Below, one piece after another: positions 1 through 6,007 of a stretch of 17,492 bases of DNA; the first letter of the stretch is position 1; every line of letters starts with the position of its first letter. A model generated the notes under the pieces. It was not told the origin of the DNA, made no database searches, and saw nothing but the letters and a program-made list of their open reading frames with translations. Both the position numbers and the translations under genes were made by a program. This DNA comes from an uncultured Sinobacteraceae bacterium. GTDB taxonomy: Bacteria; Pseudomonadota; Gammaproteobacteria; Steroidobacterales; Steroidobacteraceae. The stretch spans positions 1-17,492 of the forward strand of contig CALEKY010000137.1 of NCBI GenBank assembly GCA_937902995.1, given 5' to 3'.

Positions 1-22
1 TCACCACTCACGAGCGGCAGTG

Positions 23-84
23 TTCAGCCTTCAGTCTTCAGCCTTCAGTCTTCAGCCTTCAGTCTTCAGTCTCAGTCTTCAGCC
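23..84. repeat. 7-bp tandem repeat, nine units of TTCAG[C/T]C
   Basis: Nine head-to-tail copies of TTCAGYC are seen, with the sixth base alternating between C and T so that the first part has a 14-base period. One unit (72-77) has lost a T. The array stops four bases before the stop codon of the minus-strand DUF4112 gene (TAA at 89-91), so it lies in that gene's 3' flank. It has no plausible coding role. Length variation by slippage is expected for such an array, which is inference. Confidence 0.9.
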
Positions 85-88
85 TACC

Positions 89-580
89 TTAGAACGCCTT
101 CACGATCGCCACCACCACCAGAATCGGCAGCGCGACGATCGCCACGGCCAGGAGGATCAGAAACAGCATGAAGCCGATCACGAACCAGCGGCTGCTGCGT
201 GCGGCGCCGTTCGGGTCGAGGTGATAGCGCTCGAGCAGGGCGATGTTGCGCATATTGGCTTTGAAGCCGGCGTCGAACAAATCGCCGGCGAAGGGAATGG
301 CACCGATCAGCGTCTCCAGGAGTACATTGCCCGACATTCGCAACAGGACGCTGCGCGGTGCGCCGAGCATGCGCGCCTCGTTCAGGATGAATATCGACAT
401 GAGCGCACCGATGGCGTCGCCGACGCCGGGAATGAGCCCGATCAGCGGATCGAGTCCGATCCGAAAACCGCCAGGTAGGGGAATCGAGTTGTCGAGCAGC
501 CAAGCCAGCGAGCGCAGCCGTTCCAGCCGAGCCTGCGCGCTCGTGGGACCTTGGGCGGGGATGGCAGCGGCGGGTTGCAT
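89..580 (-). CDS. DUF4112 family membrane protein
   Basis: The 163-residue product matches the DUF4112 pattern: a first block with PGG, GLDPLIGLIPGVGD and a long hydrophobic stretch (about residues 35-75), a second block with GAIPFAGDLFDAGFKANMRN (about 90-115), and a strongly hydrophobic C-terminal helix region (about 130-163). It is therefore probably an inner-membrane protein; the family's function is not known. I chose the ATG at 580 rather than the in-frame start at 628 because a GAGGAAA ribosome binding site lies six bases upstream of it and the extra 16 residues look like leader sequence. The gene is divergent from the two-component system, and the putative response-regulator operator (642-660) lies in the shared upstream region, so co-regulation is possible but unproven. 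Confidence 0.85.
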   Translation of the reverse strand: MQPAAAIPAQGPTSAQARLERLRSLAWLLDNSIPLPGGFRIGLDPLIGLIPGVGDAIGALMSIFILNEARMLGAPRSVLLRMSGNVLLETLIGAIPFAGDLFDAGFKANMRNIALLERYHLDPNGAARSSRWFVIGFMLFLILLAVAIVALPILVVVAIVKAF

Positions 581-641
581 AGCGGTTTCCTCGAGGCTCA
601 ACGCGCGCTCTTGTGACGAGTTCCGCAAGCCTCAGGTTGCA

Positions 642-660
642 TGAAACAGTTCGTTACAAT
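642..660 (+). promoter_or_regulatory. Putative autoregulatory operator of the OmpR-family regulator, copy 1
   Basis: The 19 bases TGAAACAGTTCGTTACAAT match the sequence at 2810-2828 at 17 of 19 positions, with 13 identical bases in a row. They contain two direct half-sites, GAAAC (643-647) and GTTAC (653-657), with starts exactly 10 bases apart. OmpR-family regulators typically bind tandem half-sites with this spacing. The site is 45 bases upstream of the regulator's ATG. That this regulator binds here is inference. Confidence 0.6.
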
Positions 661-704
661 CGAAAACGCCGCCCGCCGCCGAATCCCGCCATCATTTGCG
701 AGTT

Positions 705-1424
705 ATGAACGATCCGCAACACATTCTGATCGTCGACGACGACAGCGAGATCCGAACTCTCCTGCGCGAATACTTGGAGAAGAACGGATACCGCGCAACG
801 GCAGTGGCCGACGGCAAGGGCATGCGGCGTGCACTCGAGCAGTCGCACGTCGATTTGATCATTCTCGATCTCATGTTGCCGGGCGAGGACGGTCTCAGCC
901 TGTGTCGCGAGCTTCGCGTCAAGTCGCAGGTGCCGGTCCTGATGCTCACCGCGCTCGGCGAGGAAGTCGATCGCATCGTGGGTCTCGAGGTCGGTGCGGA
1001 TGACTATCTCGCCAAGCCGTTCAGTCCGCGCGAGCTGCTGGGCCGCATCAAAGCCATCCTCCGACGCACGGCGTACATGCCGCGCGATCCCGCCCCCGAT
1101 TCCGTGCGCAGCTATCGGTTCGGCGATTGGGAGCTCGACATGATCGCACGCGAGCTCAAGCACAAAGATGGAACGACCGCGAGCTTGAGCGGTGCCGAAT
1201 TCAGACTGCTCGCCGTCTTGCTCGCCCATCCGAAGCGAGTGCTGTCGCGCGCGCAGCTCATGGAGCTTCTGCGCGGCCGCGATTTCGATCCCTTCGACCG
1301 TAGCATCGATGTGCGGATCAGCCGACTGCGGCAGACCCTGCGCGACGACGCGCGTTCGCCGACCATCATCAAGACCGTTTACGGGGAGGGGTACGTCATC
1401 GGCGTGCCTGTCGAGCAGCTGTGA
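705..1424 (+). CDS. OmpR/PhoB-family two-component response regulator
   Basis: The 239-residue product has the full-length OmpR layout. The receiver domain (about 1-120) has acidic residues D11/D12, phospho-acceptor D55 in ILDLMLPGEDG, T82 and K104 in DDYLAKPF. The C-terminal winged-helix DNA-binding domain (about 135-235) ends in the typical VYGEGYVIG. A TTG at 696 is in frame, but the ATG at 705 gives the usual N-terminus (MNDPQHILIVDDD) and OmpR-like length. Neither has a convincing ribosome binding site. The stop overlaps the GTG start of the kinase gene by four bases (GTGA, 1421-1424), so the two are translationally coupled partners. The regulator is expected to control its own promoter and the Spy-like gene at 2910 through the repeated operator. 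It resembles OmpR/CpxR-type regulators; I cannot say which orthologue it is. Confidence 0.95.
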   Translation: MNDPQHILIVDDDSEIRTLLREYLEKNGYRATAVADGKGMRRALEQSHVDLIILDLMLPGEDGLSLCRELRVKSQVPVLMLTALGEEVDRIVGLEVGADDYLAKPFSPRELLGRIKAILRRTAYMPRDPAPDSVRSYRFGDWELDMIARELKHKDGTTASLSGAEFRLLAVLLAHPKRVLSRAQLMELLRGRDFDPFDRSIDVRISRLRQTLRDDARSPTIIKTVYGEGYVIGVPVEQL

Positions 1425-2803
1425 CGCGCTTGATGCCGGATTCGCTGTTCGGACGCCTGTTCGCGGCGATTCTCGGCGTCGTCATCGTGACGCTCGTGAT
1501 CATTCTCGGGCTCATCGTGCGGGAGCGTCGGGAGTTCTCGTTGCTCGGGCCGGTGGCCAATGCGGCGATCTCGAACATTGCCGAGTCCATCGAAAGTCTG
1601 GCGCGGCTGTCGCCCGAAGAGCGCGCGCAAGCGATCGAAGAACTGCGCGAGCAGCGCCGCACGCTGGAGGACCTGCGACGGGCGCGCATCAGCGCACGTC
1701 GCGAGAGTCGGGAGATTCTCGAGCGCGCGATCGTTACGCGCCTTCAGCAAAAGCTCGGTAGCGACTTCGAGGTGCGCGCGCTCGGTCCGGAGCGATTGGG
1801 GCGTCGCCTCGTCGTTCTCGACGAGGAGCGTGCGCGCGATCTCGGCCCCGCTGCCGCTGCGGCCGATCTACGGCCGTTTGCGCTCGAAGTCGTTTTCCCT
1901 GACGGCGAAGCGATCTCTTTTCGCATGCCTGCGCCGCGGCCGGGACCGCAGCTGCAACGACGCATTTTCTTCGATTTCGGTTTGCTGACGCTGACGCTCG
2001 GCATCGCTTTGTATGCGATGACGCGCACGATCACTCGACCGCTCAACAAGCTGGCCAAAGCGGCAGACGCCGTCGGACGCGGCTTGAACGTGGAGCCGCT
2101 TCCCGAAGAAGGCGGACGCGAGCTGCGCGCCGCGACACGGGCATTCAATGCCATGCAGGAGCGTTTGCGCCGCTATCTGGACAGTCGCACGCGCGTGCTG
2201 GCGGCGATGTCGCACGACATGCGCACGCCTCTCACGCGCATGAGGCTGCGCGTGGAGTCGCTCGAGGACGAGCAGCTCCGCGCCAAGTTCAATGCCGACC
2301 TGGATGAAATGAATGCAATGATCCAAGGCGCGCTCGGTGTCTTTCGCGGCCTGAACGACGACGAAGCAGTTACGCCGATCGACGTCAATGAGTTGCTGGC
2401 CGCGTTGCGCGAGCAGCACGTCGAGCTCGGCCACGACGTGATCGTCACCGGTCAGGCGCTCGAGCCGTATGTCGGTAAGCCGCTTGCGTTGAAGCGCTGC
2501 TTGGGCAACCTCGTTCAGAACGCCGTGCAATACGGCCAACAGGCGCAGATCCTGGTCGAGGACGGGTCGCAACTCGTGATCCGCATCCGCGATCGCGGAC
2601 CCGGCATTCCTCCGGAAGTGCTCGACAAGGTATTCGAGCCGTTCTATCGCGTCGAAGGCTCGCGCAATCGCAACACGGGCGGCATGGGACTCGGGTTGAG
2701 TATCGCGCGCGACATCGCACAAGCGCATGGCGGCACGCTCACGCTCAAGAATCTCGCGACCGGACTGGAAGCCGAGCTGGTGTTGCCGCGCCCGAAGCGG
2801 TAA
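1421..2803 (+). CDS. EnvZ/CpxA-type membrane sensor histidine kinase
   Basis: The 460-residue inner-membrane sensor kinase should phosphorylate the regulator encoded just upstream. Domains in order: a first transmembrane helix (about 10-33); a periplasmic region (about 35-180), charged and probably helical (EERAQAIEELREQRRTLEDL); a second helix (about 182-200); a HAMP linker beginning at TRTITRPLNKLAKAAD; a HisKA dimerisation domain with phospho-acceptor H265 in MSHDMRTPLTRMR; and an HATPase domain with an N-box (NLVQNAVQYG, about 363), G1 box DRGPGIP (391-397), F box FEPFYR and G2 box GGMGLGLSIA (about 420). All catalytic boxes are intact. The GTG start overlaps the regulator's stop by four bases. 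The stop codon is followed after six bases by the second operator copy. Confidence 0.95.
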   Translation: MTRLMPDSLFGRLFAAILGVVIVTLVIILGLIVRERREFSLLGPVANAAISNIAESIESLARLSPEERAQAIEELREQRRTLEDLRRARISARRESREILERAIVTRLQQKLGSDFEVRALGPERLGRRLVVLDEERARDLGPAAAAADLRPFALEVVFPDGEAISFRMPAPRPGPQLQRRIFFDFGLLTLTLGIALYAMTRTITRPLNKLAKAADAVGRGLNVEPLPEEGGRELRAATRAFNAMQERLRRYLDSRTRVLAAMSHDMRTPLTRMRLRVESLEDEQLRAKFNADLDEMNAMIQGALGVFRGLNDDEAVTPIDVNELLAALREQHVELGHDVIVTGQALEPYVGKPLALKRCLGNLVQNAVQYGQQAQILVEDGSQLVIRIRDRGPGIPPEVLDKVFEPFYRVEGSRNRNTGGMGLGLSIARDIAQAHGGTLTLKNLATGLEAELVLPRPKR

Positions 2804-2809
2804 ATGCGG

Positions 2810-2828
2810 TGAAACAGTTCGTAACGAT
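2810..2828 (+). promoter_or_regulatory. Putative operator, copy 2, before the Spy/CpxP-like gene
   Basis: TGAAACAGTTCGTAACGAT repeats the 642-660 site, with half-sites GAAAC (2811-2815) and GTAAC (2821-2825) 10 bases apart. It begins six bases after the kinase stop codon and 100 bases before the ATG of the Spy-like gene. A weak -10-like TACAGT at 2858-2863 would put the operator centre near -50, a usual position for an activator; this promoter placement is tentative. Confidence 0.6.
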
Positions 2829-2909
2829 TGCTCACTACCGGTTCGGCTATCTCCTCCTACAGTGTCATCACGCGCCACCGACGTGTGGCCAAACCGGAGA
2901 TGACCGACT

Positions 2910-3290
2910 ATGAAACTGCGAACTGGATTGATTCCTGTAGTGCTGTTGATGGCAAGCGCGACGGTCTGGGCCCAGGCACCCGCACCGGGCGGGAAGGCTG
3001 CCATGATCGACAGACTCGAAGTGCTGCTCGAGCTGGACGCTTACCAGAAACAGGAAGTGCAGAAAATTCTCGATGCCCGGCGCGATACGATGCGCCAGAA
3101 GCAGAGCGAGTTGCGCGGTTCCGGAAAGCGCCCGTCGCCTGAAGAGGCAAAGGCACAACGCGAGACCGCACGCAAGGAGACACGCGAGCAACTCGCGAAA
3201 GTTCTGAACGAAGAGCAGCTGAAGAAATTCGATGCGTTGATGGAGTGGGATCGACCGGAGACGCCGCGCCGTCGCAATCGCTGGCGATAG
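2910..3290 (+). CDS. Spy/CpxP-like periplasmic protein (LTxxQ-type)
   Basis: The 126-residue product has a signal peptide (MKLRTGLIPVVLLMASATVWA, cut probably after A21) and a short, highly charged all-helical mature part. Two segments resemble the LTxxQ-like elements of the Spy/CpxP family: LELDAYQKQEVQKIL (about 40-54) and LNEEQLKKFDAL (about 103-114). Family members act in the periplasm as chaperones or as inhibitors of a sensor kinase under envelope stress. GGAG at 2897-2900 is a reasonable ribosome binding site. The gene follows the sensor kinase but has its own copy of the repeated operator, so it is probably the main output, and possibly a feedback partner, of the adjacent two-component system. 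That functional link is inferred. At about 105 mature residues it is shorter than E. coli Spy or CpxP. Confidence 0.8.
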   Translation: MKLRTGLIPVVLLMASATVWAQAPAPGGKAAMIDRLEVLLELDAYQKQEVQKILDARRDTMRQKQSELRGSGKRPSPEEAKAQRETARKETREQLAKVLNEEQLKKFDALMEWDRPETPRRRNRWR

Positions 3291-3324
3291 CGCAGCAAGT
3301 TCAGCGAGCGTTCATCGCAACGAG

Positions 3325-3354
3325 CAGGGCGGCCGATCGGCCGCCCTGTTTCAT
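3325..3354 (+). terminator. Rho-independent terminator after the Spy-like gene
   Basis: A perfect 24-base palindrome (3325-3348; arms CAGGGCGGCCGA and TCGGCCGCCCTG) is followed by TTTCATTT. It lies 35 bases after the Spy-like stop codon. The T-rich side is only on the plus strand, so it should stop transcription of the two-component module and not of the convergent minus-strand gene. Confidence 0.85.
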
Positions 3355-3396
3355 TTCACGTGTTGCAAGTCCGTGTTGAAAGTCGAGCAGGCAACT

Positions 3397-3708
3397 TCAG
3401 GTGAGTCGCTCGACCCGATGTCCGGTCATGATCCCGCCGCGTCCCACGTACGACGGTTCGTCGCGATCGTACGGTCCGCCCTGCGCATTGAAAGGATATT
3501 CGCCCGCGATCGAGCGCGTGCGCCCGTATGCCGGCTCGTTCTCGGGACCGCCAACAGCGCTGTAATCCGCCGGATCGTCGAACAGCTCCGAGGGAGGCGT
3601 TTGCTCGACGAGCTCGTTCGGCACTCCGGGTGTCGCGGCTTCGAGCTCAGGAGGTAATTGCTTGGGCACGGCGGGCTCCTCGATCCACTCGTCCCAAACA
3701 ACGGTCAC
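3397..3708 (-). CDS. Small acidic, proline-rich hypothetical protein
   Basis: I do not recognise this 103-residue product. It is rich in Pro, Glu, Asp and Gly (VTVVWDEWIEEPAVPKQLPP at the N-terminus, then PPSELFDDPADYSAVGGPEN), with no signal peptide or membrane helix, and is probably disordered and cytoplasmic. Its codons (GAGCTC, GTCGAG, CTCGAA) resemble those of the neighbouring genes, whereas the overlapping plus-strand frame is arginine-rich like a shadow, which favours the minus strand. The GTG at 3708 is the only early start, and a GGA-containing segment about 12 bases upstream is a weak ribosome binding site. It lies 34 bases after the stop of the kinase-like gene and probably shares its transcript. 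It could still be non-coding. Confidence 0.5.
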   Translation of the reverse strand: MTVVWDEWIEEPAVPKQLPPELEAATPGVPNELVEQTPPSELFDDPADYSAVGGPENEPAYGRTRSIAGEYPFNAQGGPYDRDEPSYVGRGGIMTGHRVERLT

Positions 3709-3742
3709 CGGTTTGAATGAGTTCCGAAACCTCGGCAGTCCG

Positions 3743-4729
3743 TCAGCGGTCGGTTACGAGTGCGCGCAATGCCGCCGGATCGAGGGGCTTGCGCAACAAC
3801 GTCAGCTCTTTCGCGGTTCTCGGCTCCGGGGTGTGGCTCAAGCCGAAGATCTTCCAGCCAAGCGTGCGTGCTTCGCGCGCGAAGCCGGCGACGTCGATCG
3901 CACCGTCGGCATCGACCAGGATGAAGTCGGGATTCCACTCGCGCGCTTGTCGACGGGCTGTCGAGATGTCGTAGACGGCGAGCGCTTGAAATCCTTCCAG
4001 CTGCACGAGCAATGCGAGACTGTCGGCTGCGTCGCGATTCGTGTCCACGATCAGCAGCTTCGGTGCCGTCGACTCGGTCTTGTGCGCGATCGGCGCACGC
4101 AGCTCGATTCGTCTTACGCCGTCGCGTTCATCGATGTCGGTTTCCATACCGAGCGCGTCCGCGACTGCAGTCGCCGTTCTAGCCAACGCCGATGAGCTTC
4201 CGGCCGCACATGAATGTCGAATCCTTACGCGCGCACGTTCGCCGTCGCGAACGGCGTTTAGATCGATCGGGCCGTGCGGCGGTGATCGATCCATTGCGTC
4301 GAACAGGAACGCAAGCAGCACGTCCTTCAAGCGCTCGCGCGGCACGAGGACGCTGAGCGCAGGTTCGATTTCGGATGCAAGCTGGAGTCGCTGCAGGTCG
4401 TGCCGCAAGTCGTGAGCGCACTCTTCGAGCAGCACGCTGAGATCGCATTCGGGCGCGGCCGCCGCAGGTGCGATCTCTTCGAGGATGCGCGCGAACGTTC
4501 CTTGTGTGCGTCCGAGCTGCTGCTGCAAGAGCTTCAGACATTCGGTCGGCGTAATTCGCGGAGCGCTCGCGCCCAGCGCCTTCTCGAGTAAGTCAGTGCC
4601 CGACAACAAGCCGTGCATGATGTTCTTGAAGTCGTGCTCGAATGTGCCGCGGCGTCGCGCCAAGAGTTGCGCATGAAGCGCGGCGGCGGCGAGCTCCGTG
4701 TCCTCGAGCGCAAAGGCTGGTCTGTTCAT
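3743..4729 (-). CDS. Degenerate hybrid histidine kinase-like protein with C-terminal receiver
   Basis: The 328-residue cytoplasmic product has three parts. The N-terminus (about 25-85) resembles a His-phosphotransfer/dimerisation domain with H32 in FEHDFKNIMHGLLSG, a typical HD[FL]KN H-box. The middle (about 95-215) sits where an HATPase should be but shows no recognisable N-box (LFDAMDRSP occurs instead) and no DxGxG or GxGxG boxes, so ATP binding is doubtful. The C-terminus (about 224-328) is a receiver domain: LLIVDTN with D229, phospho-acceptor D273 in FILVDADG, S298 and K314 in LLRKPLD; one of the usual two acidic pocket residues is Thr. There is no sensor domain or membrane helix. I chose the ATG at 4729 (GGAG three bases upstream, rather close) over the TTG at 4738. 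It could be a phosphotransfer or scaffold protein that works with another kinase; this is inference. Confidence 0.75.
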   Translation of the reverse strand: MNRPAFALEDTELAAAALHAQLLARRRGTFEHDFKNIMHGLLSGTDLLEKALGASAPRITPTECLKLLQQQLGRTQGTFARILEEIAPAAAAPECDLSVLLEECAHDLRHDLQRLQLASEIEPALSVLVPRERLKDVLLAFLFDAMDRSPPHGPIDLNAVRDGERARVRIRHSCAAGSSSALARTATAVADALGMETDIDERDGVRRIELRAPIAHKTESTAPKLLIVDTNRDAADSLALLVQLEGFQALAVYDISTARRQAREWNPDFILVDADGAIDVAGFAREARTLGWKIFGLSHTPEPRTAKELTLLRKPLDPAALRALVTDR

Positions 4730-4837
4730 GAGCTCCAATCGACCGCGGCACGGACCGCAAAACGATCCGGTGAGTAGGGCTGTCGCGTTGCAAGGTACCC
4801 AAAGGCTGCTCGTAGCCGCAAGCGTGCTCGAGCGGGC

Positions 4838-5320
4838 TCAAGAAAGATGCCCCGTCCAACGGCCGGCGAGCGTGACCCCGATCCAGCAAATGATCGACGC
4901 GGCTCCGGCAATTCTTGCTGCGGTGCTCGTGGAGGCTGCGGTGTCCCAGCGCTCGATGTCGCGCTGTCCGAGCCACTGGAAAATAGCCATGTTCGCTCCG
5001 GCGAGCGCAAGCAGCAGGAGCTTCGCTTGGAACGCCGGATTCGACACGTACCAGCTCGCGCGCGTCAGGAACATGCCGAGTCCGGTAACCGTCGCAACTG
5101 CAAAACTGGCCCAGGTCCAGCGGATCAGCTCGTGCATGAAGCGGCGCGCGGGGTAACGCATTGCGCTCAGGCCCAACAGGCGCAAATCGACGAAGACGAT
5201 CGAACCGACGACGAACATGGCCGTCAGGACATGCAGCGACTCGAGCAGCGGAAACCACCAGGTTTCGCCGATATGCGCGGCAAGCGGCAGCAGCTCGAGC
5301 CGGGTCCAGAAATCGGCCAT
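4838..5320 (-). CDS. DUF6644-like four-helix membrane protein (second of a tandem pair)
   Basis: The 160-residue integral membrane protein has four hydrophobic segments (about 20-43, 65-87, 95-115, 135-155). It is a paralogue of the product of the gene immediately upstream: both share ...LH(V/L) followed by GSIV, DLR/NLR, WTW, a (Y/F)xxNPxF segment before the third helix, and LAGRW near the end. A His (ESLHVL) sits in the first helix region. I place the family as DUF6644, of unknown function, from memory of the pattern. The ATG at 5320 begins MADFWTRLELLPL, five bases after the stop of the upstream gene. A longer open frame back to 5605 only overlaps that gene and is rejected. Confidence 0.8.
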   Translation of the reverse strand: MADFWTRLELLPLAAHIGETWWFPLLESLHVLTAMFVVGSIVFVDLRLLGLSAMRYPARRFMHELIRWTWASFAVATVTGLGMFLTRASWYVSNPAFQAKLLLLALAGANMAIFQWLGQRDIERWDTAASTSTAARIAGAASIICWIGVTLAGRWTGHLS

Positions 5321-5325
5321 CGTCG

Positions 5326-5832
5326 TTACTCGGGCGGGAATAGATAATCGACGTATGCGATCCAGCGTCCGGCGAGGATCGTGACGATCCAGGCGAGGAG
5401 ACCCGCGAGTGCCACGCCGCGCGCGCGCAGAGACTCGGTCTCGCCGCGTCCTGCAAGCGCATAACCGGTCGCGGCAAGCACGCAGGCGGCCACGAGCGCT
5501 GAGAGCTTGATGCCGAACATCGGATTCAAGAAATAGCGGTGCGGCCGCGCCAGCACGAAGATCGAGCCGCTCGCGAGGAGCACTGGCAGAGCGCCCCACG
5601 TCCATGGTGCAAGGCGCCGAGACATTTCTCCGGGGTCCTGGCTGGGCACTATCAAGCGCAGCACTCGCAGATTGAAGACGACGATCGACCCGAGGACGAC
5701 GGCGATGCTGACGAGATGCAGCGTTTGCACAATCGGCGGCAGCCCGGGGACGTTGCGTAACCAGTCCACCGCAACGTCATGTGCTGCGCTGCCGGCGACC
5801 CAGCGTGCAAGCTCTCGAAATCCTTCGCTCAT
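5326..5832 (-). CDS. DUF6644-like four-helix membrane protein (first of a tandem pair)
   Basis: The 168-residue inner-membrane protein has four predicted helices (about 32-58, 74-98, 104-124, 138-158). The first contains QTLHLVSIAVVLGSIVVFN, the second follows APWTWG, and the last carries TILAGRWIAYVDYLFPPE. Alignment by eye with the next gene shows the same order of motifs, so the two arose by duplication and may form a heterodimer. The His in the first helix could bind a ligand or haem, but no second paired His is obvious to me, so this is speculation. The ATG at 5832 is the first start; no strong ribosome binding site is visible. It is the first gene of a likely minus-strand operon with the paralogue and perhaps the kinase-like gene about 108 bases further on. 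Confidence 0.8.
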   Translation of the reverse strand: MSEGFRELARWVAGSAAHDVAVDWLRNVPGLPPIVQTLHLVSIAVVLGSIVVFNLRVLRLIVPSQDPGEMSRRLAPWTWGALPVLLASGSIFVLARPHRYFLNPMFGIKLSALVAACVLAATGYALAGRGETESLRARGVALAGLLAWIVTILAGRWIAYVDYLFPPE

Positions 5833-6007
5833 GCAGCAAGCGTACTGGAATTGAGCTCGCGCCTGCTGGCCGTTGACGTTTGATGACCTTGAGGCCGAGG
5901 GCGCGCCGCGTCGCCTATCGACAGTAGCGACCTGACCTGAGCTTCAAGGTATTTTCACGTTACTGGGCGATCGGGCTGCTAGGATGCACGCCCTTCCAGG
6001 AGCGTAC
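5833..6007. other. Divergent intergenic region
   Basis: These 175 bases separate the minus-strand membrane-protein pair from the plus-strand regulator gene. TTCACG (5954-5959) and TAGGAT (5980-5985) resemble promoter elements, but the 20-base spacer is too long for a good sigma-70 promoter. AGGAG at 5998-6002, five bases before the ATG at 6008, is a strong ribosome binding site and decides that gene's start. I see no hairpin or small gene. Confidence 0.5.

Noticed and set aside
23..84. CRISPR-like array
   Set aside because: The repeat unit is 7 bases with no unique spacers and no cas genes nearby, so it is a simple tandem repeat.
1868..3004. 378-codon minus-strand open frame over the kinase and the Spy-like gene
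   Set aside because: It covers two well-supported plus-strand genes and the operator region; no domain is recognisable.
4838..5605. Longer 255-residue version of the second membrane protein
   Set aside because: The extra N-terminal 95 residues overlap the coding sequence of the upstream paralogue in another frame and look like shadow sequence. The ATG at 5320 gives the same N-terminal layout as the paralogue.
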